From Isoperla grammatica (taxonomy: Eukaryota; Arthropoda; Insecta; Plecoptera; Perlodidae), in assembly GCA_945910005.1 (NCBI GenBank), contig OX246746.1:27861075-27925074 (forward strand): a stretch of 64,000 nucleotides of DNA, written 5' to 3'. The notes under the pieces were generated by a model. The model did not search any database and was not told where the DNA came from. It saw only the letters and a list, made by a program, of their open reading frames with translations. The translations under genes were made by a program, and so were the position numbers. Position 1 is the first letter of the stretch. The number at the start of each line of letters is the position of its first letter. Below are positions 61,201 through 64,000 of this stretch, piece after piece.

Positions 61201-64000
61201 TAGTTCAGCTGCAGAGTTTAATATTTTTGAGTGATTTTTAAGACTAACTTCTCAGTCCATCGTCTTGAAAAAAATATATTATGAAATACATTCATGCATG
61301 TAATAGCATGAAAATGATGGCGTAGAAAGCGAGCGACCATATAAACAAACTTGAGCACTTCTTTTTTCGGGGCGATTTATTCACACTTAGGACTGTGTTC
61401 TGCTCTTGGAGAAGCTTCTTTTGAATCGAGAACTAGTTAACTTGTTTCAGTCTGAATCACCCTGAGAGAACTGAGACGAGCCGCGTTGGGCTGGGGGCGG
61501 GGGTGGGTGGGGGGTAGGGGGAGGGGGCGAGGGGAGGTGTTTTAAAAACAACAAAAGGCAACTCGAGATAAAGTCACATTTTATTCCGGAAACGGAAATA
61601 TATTTCCAAGCTTTACGCTCTGATGAACTCAAAATTTACACAAGAAAAACATACTCAGACAAATTTGTGTTGAAAGCGCATTGAGAGTTTGTTGCTCCTG
61701 TTTGTTTGGAAACGGGAGGAGAATGGTTCTCTCTCGTCATTAATACAAAACCAACACACAAGTTTCCCGATTGAGGAAGCGCACTTGGTGTGGCTCCCTG
61801 TGACGCTATCACCTGAAATAAGCGCGCTACATCGTGCACACAAACGGCCAGGCCAGCTATTTGCAAGGATATTACGAATGGTTAACTGAGTTTCCTACGA
61901 AAGCGAAACATAATTTGATAATTACAAGGATTGCGAATTCCGAACGGGGTCGCTTAGTCGCTCAACGCTCAACAGCGGGAAACAAAACGCGCCAAAATAA
62001 CTGGGGAATCCCTGAATATGACTTGACCTTGAATAATTAGTCTTGCTCAATATTTTCATAAATAATGACGGTCACTCTCACACTACACATTACGAATGAA
62101 TGGTGACGAAAGAATACGGAAATATGGAAATACGGAAATACGGAATACGGAATACGGAATACGGAAATATATAATAATTTGGAAATAATGCCGAATATTT
62201 TCTGGTACTAATTTACTGCAGTAATTGCACAACTGAAGCTCCCTGGTCGTGTTCCCAATGTGTGTGTTACGAACCTGTCAATCCGATACAATGATTCACA
62301 AGGCGCCCTGGTATTGGACAGCAATCAAAGACACCCAGGGCATTAAAATGCTTCACGGGAGCGATTGCGCAGAAAACAACCCTGGTTCCATTCACAGGTT
62401 GTGTTAAGTCCATATTTACTAACGGCAACGAGTTTATGTCTTATGTAAACGTTGTGGTTACGTGGTTAAGTGTCTTATGCAAATGTAGTGGTACGCAACA
62501 TTAAAGCAGCTTCAATATTAAGTGCCGGTTTGTGAGCCGTTTACATCCCAGTAGGTGTACTTACACGCAGTATTCACGTGTGCGTGTATTGGTGTGTAGT
62601 GTAGTGTGTACACTGTAGAGTATAGAGTATACACGTGCTTAAGTTAGCTTTATGACTCATGCTGCGTTTATGACTGTTCTGTTTGTTTGTTGTCACGTGT
62701 TGAATGGTTAAGATGTAAACGATTCTGGATAATGGATATGATGAAGCGAAAATCTTATCAAGTACACAAATAATGTTTATATAATCCCGTCAAATTAACT
62801 TGCAAGTGTTGTCACGGATTATCTATTAGGGAAGTGACGTGTGTGACAACTACCAACCTAAATCTAGTTCCATCCCGCTCTCTTGCCTAAAGTATTGTAG
62901 TGATAATATCGCCCGCCTGTTGTCAGACGTGGTGAAGTCGCATTCCATTCACGGTTGGTGCAATCAATGCAGTGGACAATAAAAATACAGTTATCACGCG
63001 GTGAATACCGTTGAAATAGACCATGTGGAGCGACCGTCTCTTCTCAGAATTTTAGGGGACACCTTGCTTCTTACGGCGTGGCCAGTATACTTGATATTAC
63101 TCTCTTCGTTTACTCAACTTTAATTTCAGATTTTCCTTTTTTTTTCAAGCACTGCACTTTTCTGGCGCGCGATATGCAACGCTCTGAAAGGAGATGGGAA
63201 GTGAAAAATAAAAAAAGCTCCAATATGATAAATCAAATATTATAACCTATTTCAAGAGAAATTCCTGCGTAAAAAACAAGCATTTATGTATGTAAAATAG
63301 TTTCAAGTTTTTACAGTTTTGATATTCTAGCCGTGTGACGTAACACTGCCGTGTAGTTGCTACCGAGTAGAGAGAGCTTCGATCTCTCCGGTTTGCTAGA
63401 CATGCGCTGTTATCCCTAGACACGATCCTGAACAGAAACGTTGGTATAACTATTAAAAATGTGTTGTTTTCTCCCGGAATTTGTTCATATATTAGTACGA
63501 TGATTTGGACACCTATAAAATGGTGGATGGCTGAACCGTTCAGTGTAGGAAGTCAAAAGATAGACCGATGATACTTGTAAAATTGATATTATTCAGAAAC
63601 CGATATTGACAACACAAATGAGTGAGGGAGAGAGAGTGTGTGTATGAAGTATGACCAGTTGTATTGTTGTCGATAACTATCTATAGCTTTGTTACATGCT
63701 TTGAAGTTGCAGCTATGGTCAATCATGTTTATGATATACTCAATGTCTACAAACTACAAAGGGTTCTGCAATGAAAATTACAAAAGTACATAGTGAGTTA
63801 ATAAATAGGTAACTTTATGGACATAGTTGTGTTTCGATGTTTGAAATATAATAAACGTTGATGTATTGTGAGCATATACATATATTATATCCCTTGTTTT
63901 ATAGGCAGCCTGTTTTTGTCTTTTTGTAATTGGCGCCTTCGTATTTTACAAGTCGCCGTTCTTGTAGGGTCGTTTGTTACTGCAGTATCTTGACAGCTAG
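58226..64000. other. Intergenic stretch without supported genes
   Basis: Contains 23 consecutive C (58323-58345), a shorter C run near 58471, a G-rich patch (61493-61535) and a short (ATACGGAA)-type tandem run at 62112-62170. Open frames of 60-80 codons (for example 59692-59916 and 60021-60245) have no recognisable similarity, and I see no splice-linked exons. Confidence 0.4.

Overview
This is eukaryotic, almost certainly animal, DNA. It is AT-rich, has long introns with GT-AG boundaries, and is crowded with transposon remnants, a tRNA-derived SINE family, minisatellites and long poly-G/poly-C tracts. A protein of the CYP307 type and a metazoan NAPRT point to an invertebrate. The frequent taggcctag-type words and the repeat content feel like a marine invertebrate, possibly an echinoderm or relative, but nothing here fixes the species.

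Three protein-coding genes can be supported by splice-consistent exons. (1) 3164-10981 (+): the last four exons of nicotinate phosphoribosyltransferase (NAPRT, first step of the Preiss-Handler route to NAD); its 5' part lies before the window. (2) 24990-31736 (-): a complete four-exon gene for an unrecognised 353-residue basic, Ser/Pro/Thr-rich protein. Its exon 2 acceptor is embedded in an 18-copy, 89-bp minisatellite (26865-28442). (3) 43296-48034 (+): a complete four-exon cytochrome P450 of 501 residues that resembles the CYP307 (Spook, Halloween) family throughout, with a TATA box at 43118. The three genes show no functional link or operon-like arrangement.

Layout: 1-11 kb NAPRT, with a hAT relic carrying a BED-finger fragment (4102-4979) and a 3-kb TIR element (5811-8848) that contains a pogo/Tigger-like element (6149-8282), which contains a palindromic MITE (6668-6835), plus a LINE 3' end (9960-10752). 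11-24.9 kb is gene-poor: a young LINE insertion, a 481-bp hAT MITE, several TIR elements, a SINE, and a foldback followed by six ~148-bp repeats (22727-24010). 25-31.7 kb is the minus-strand gene. 32-43 kb holds SINEs, an ATT microsatellite, a 252-bp-arm-total foldback and two protein-like minisatellites (63-bp and 42-bp units). 43.3-48 kb is the P450. 48-64 kb has no supported gene; it holds an inverted hammerhead-like insertion, a 74-bp tandem array, a GGGTAC-rich array, tRNA-like fragments and a 200-base assembly gap.
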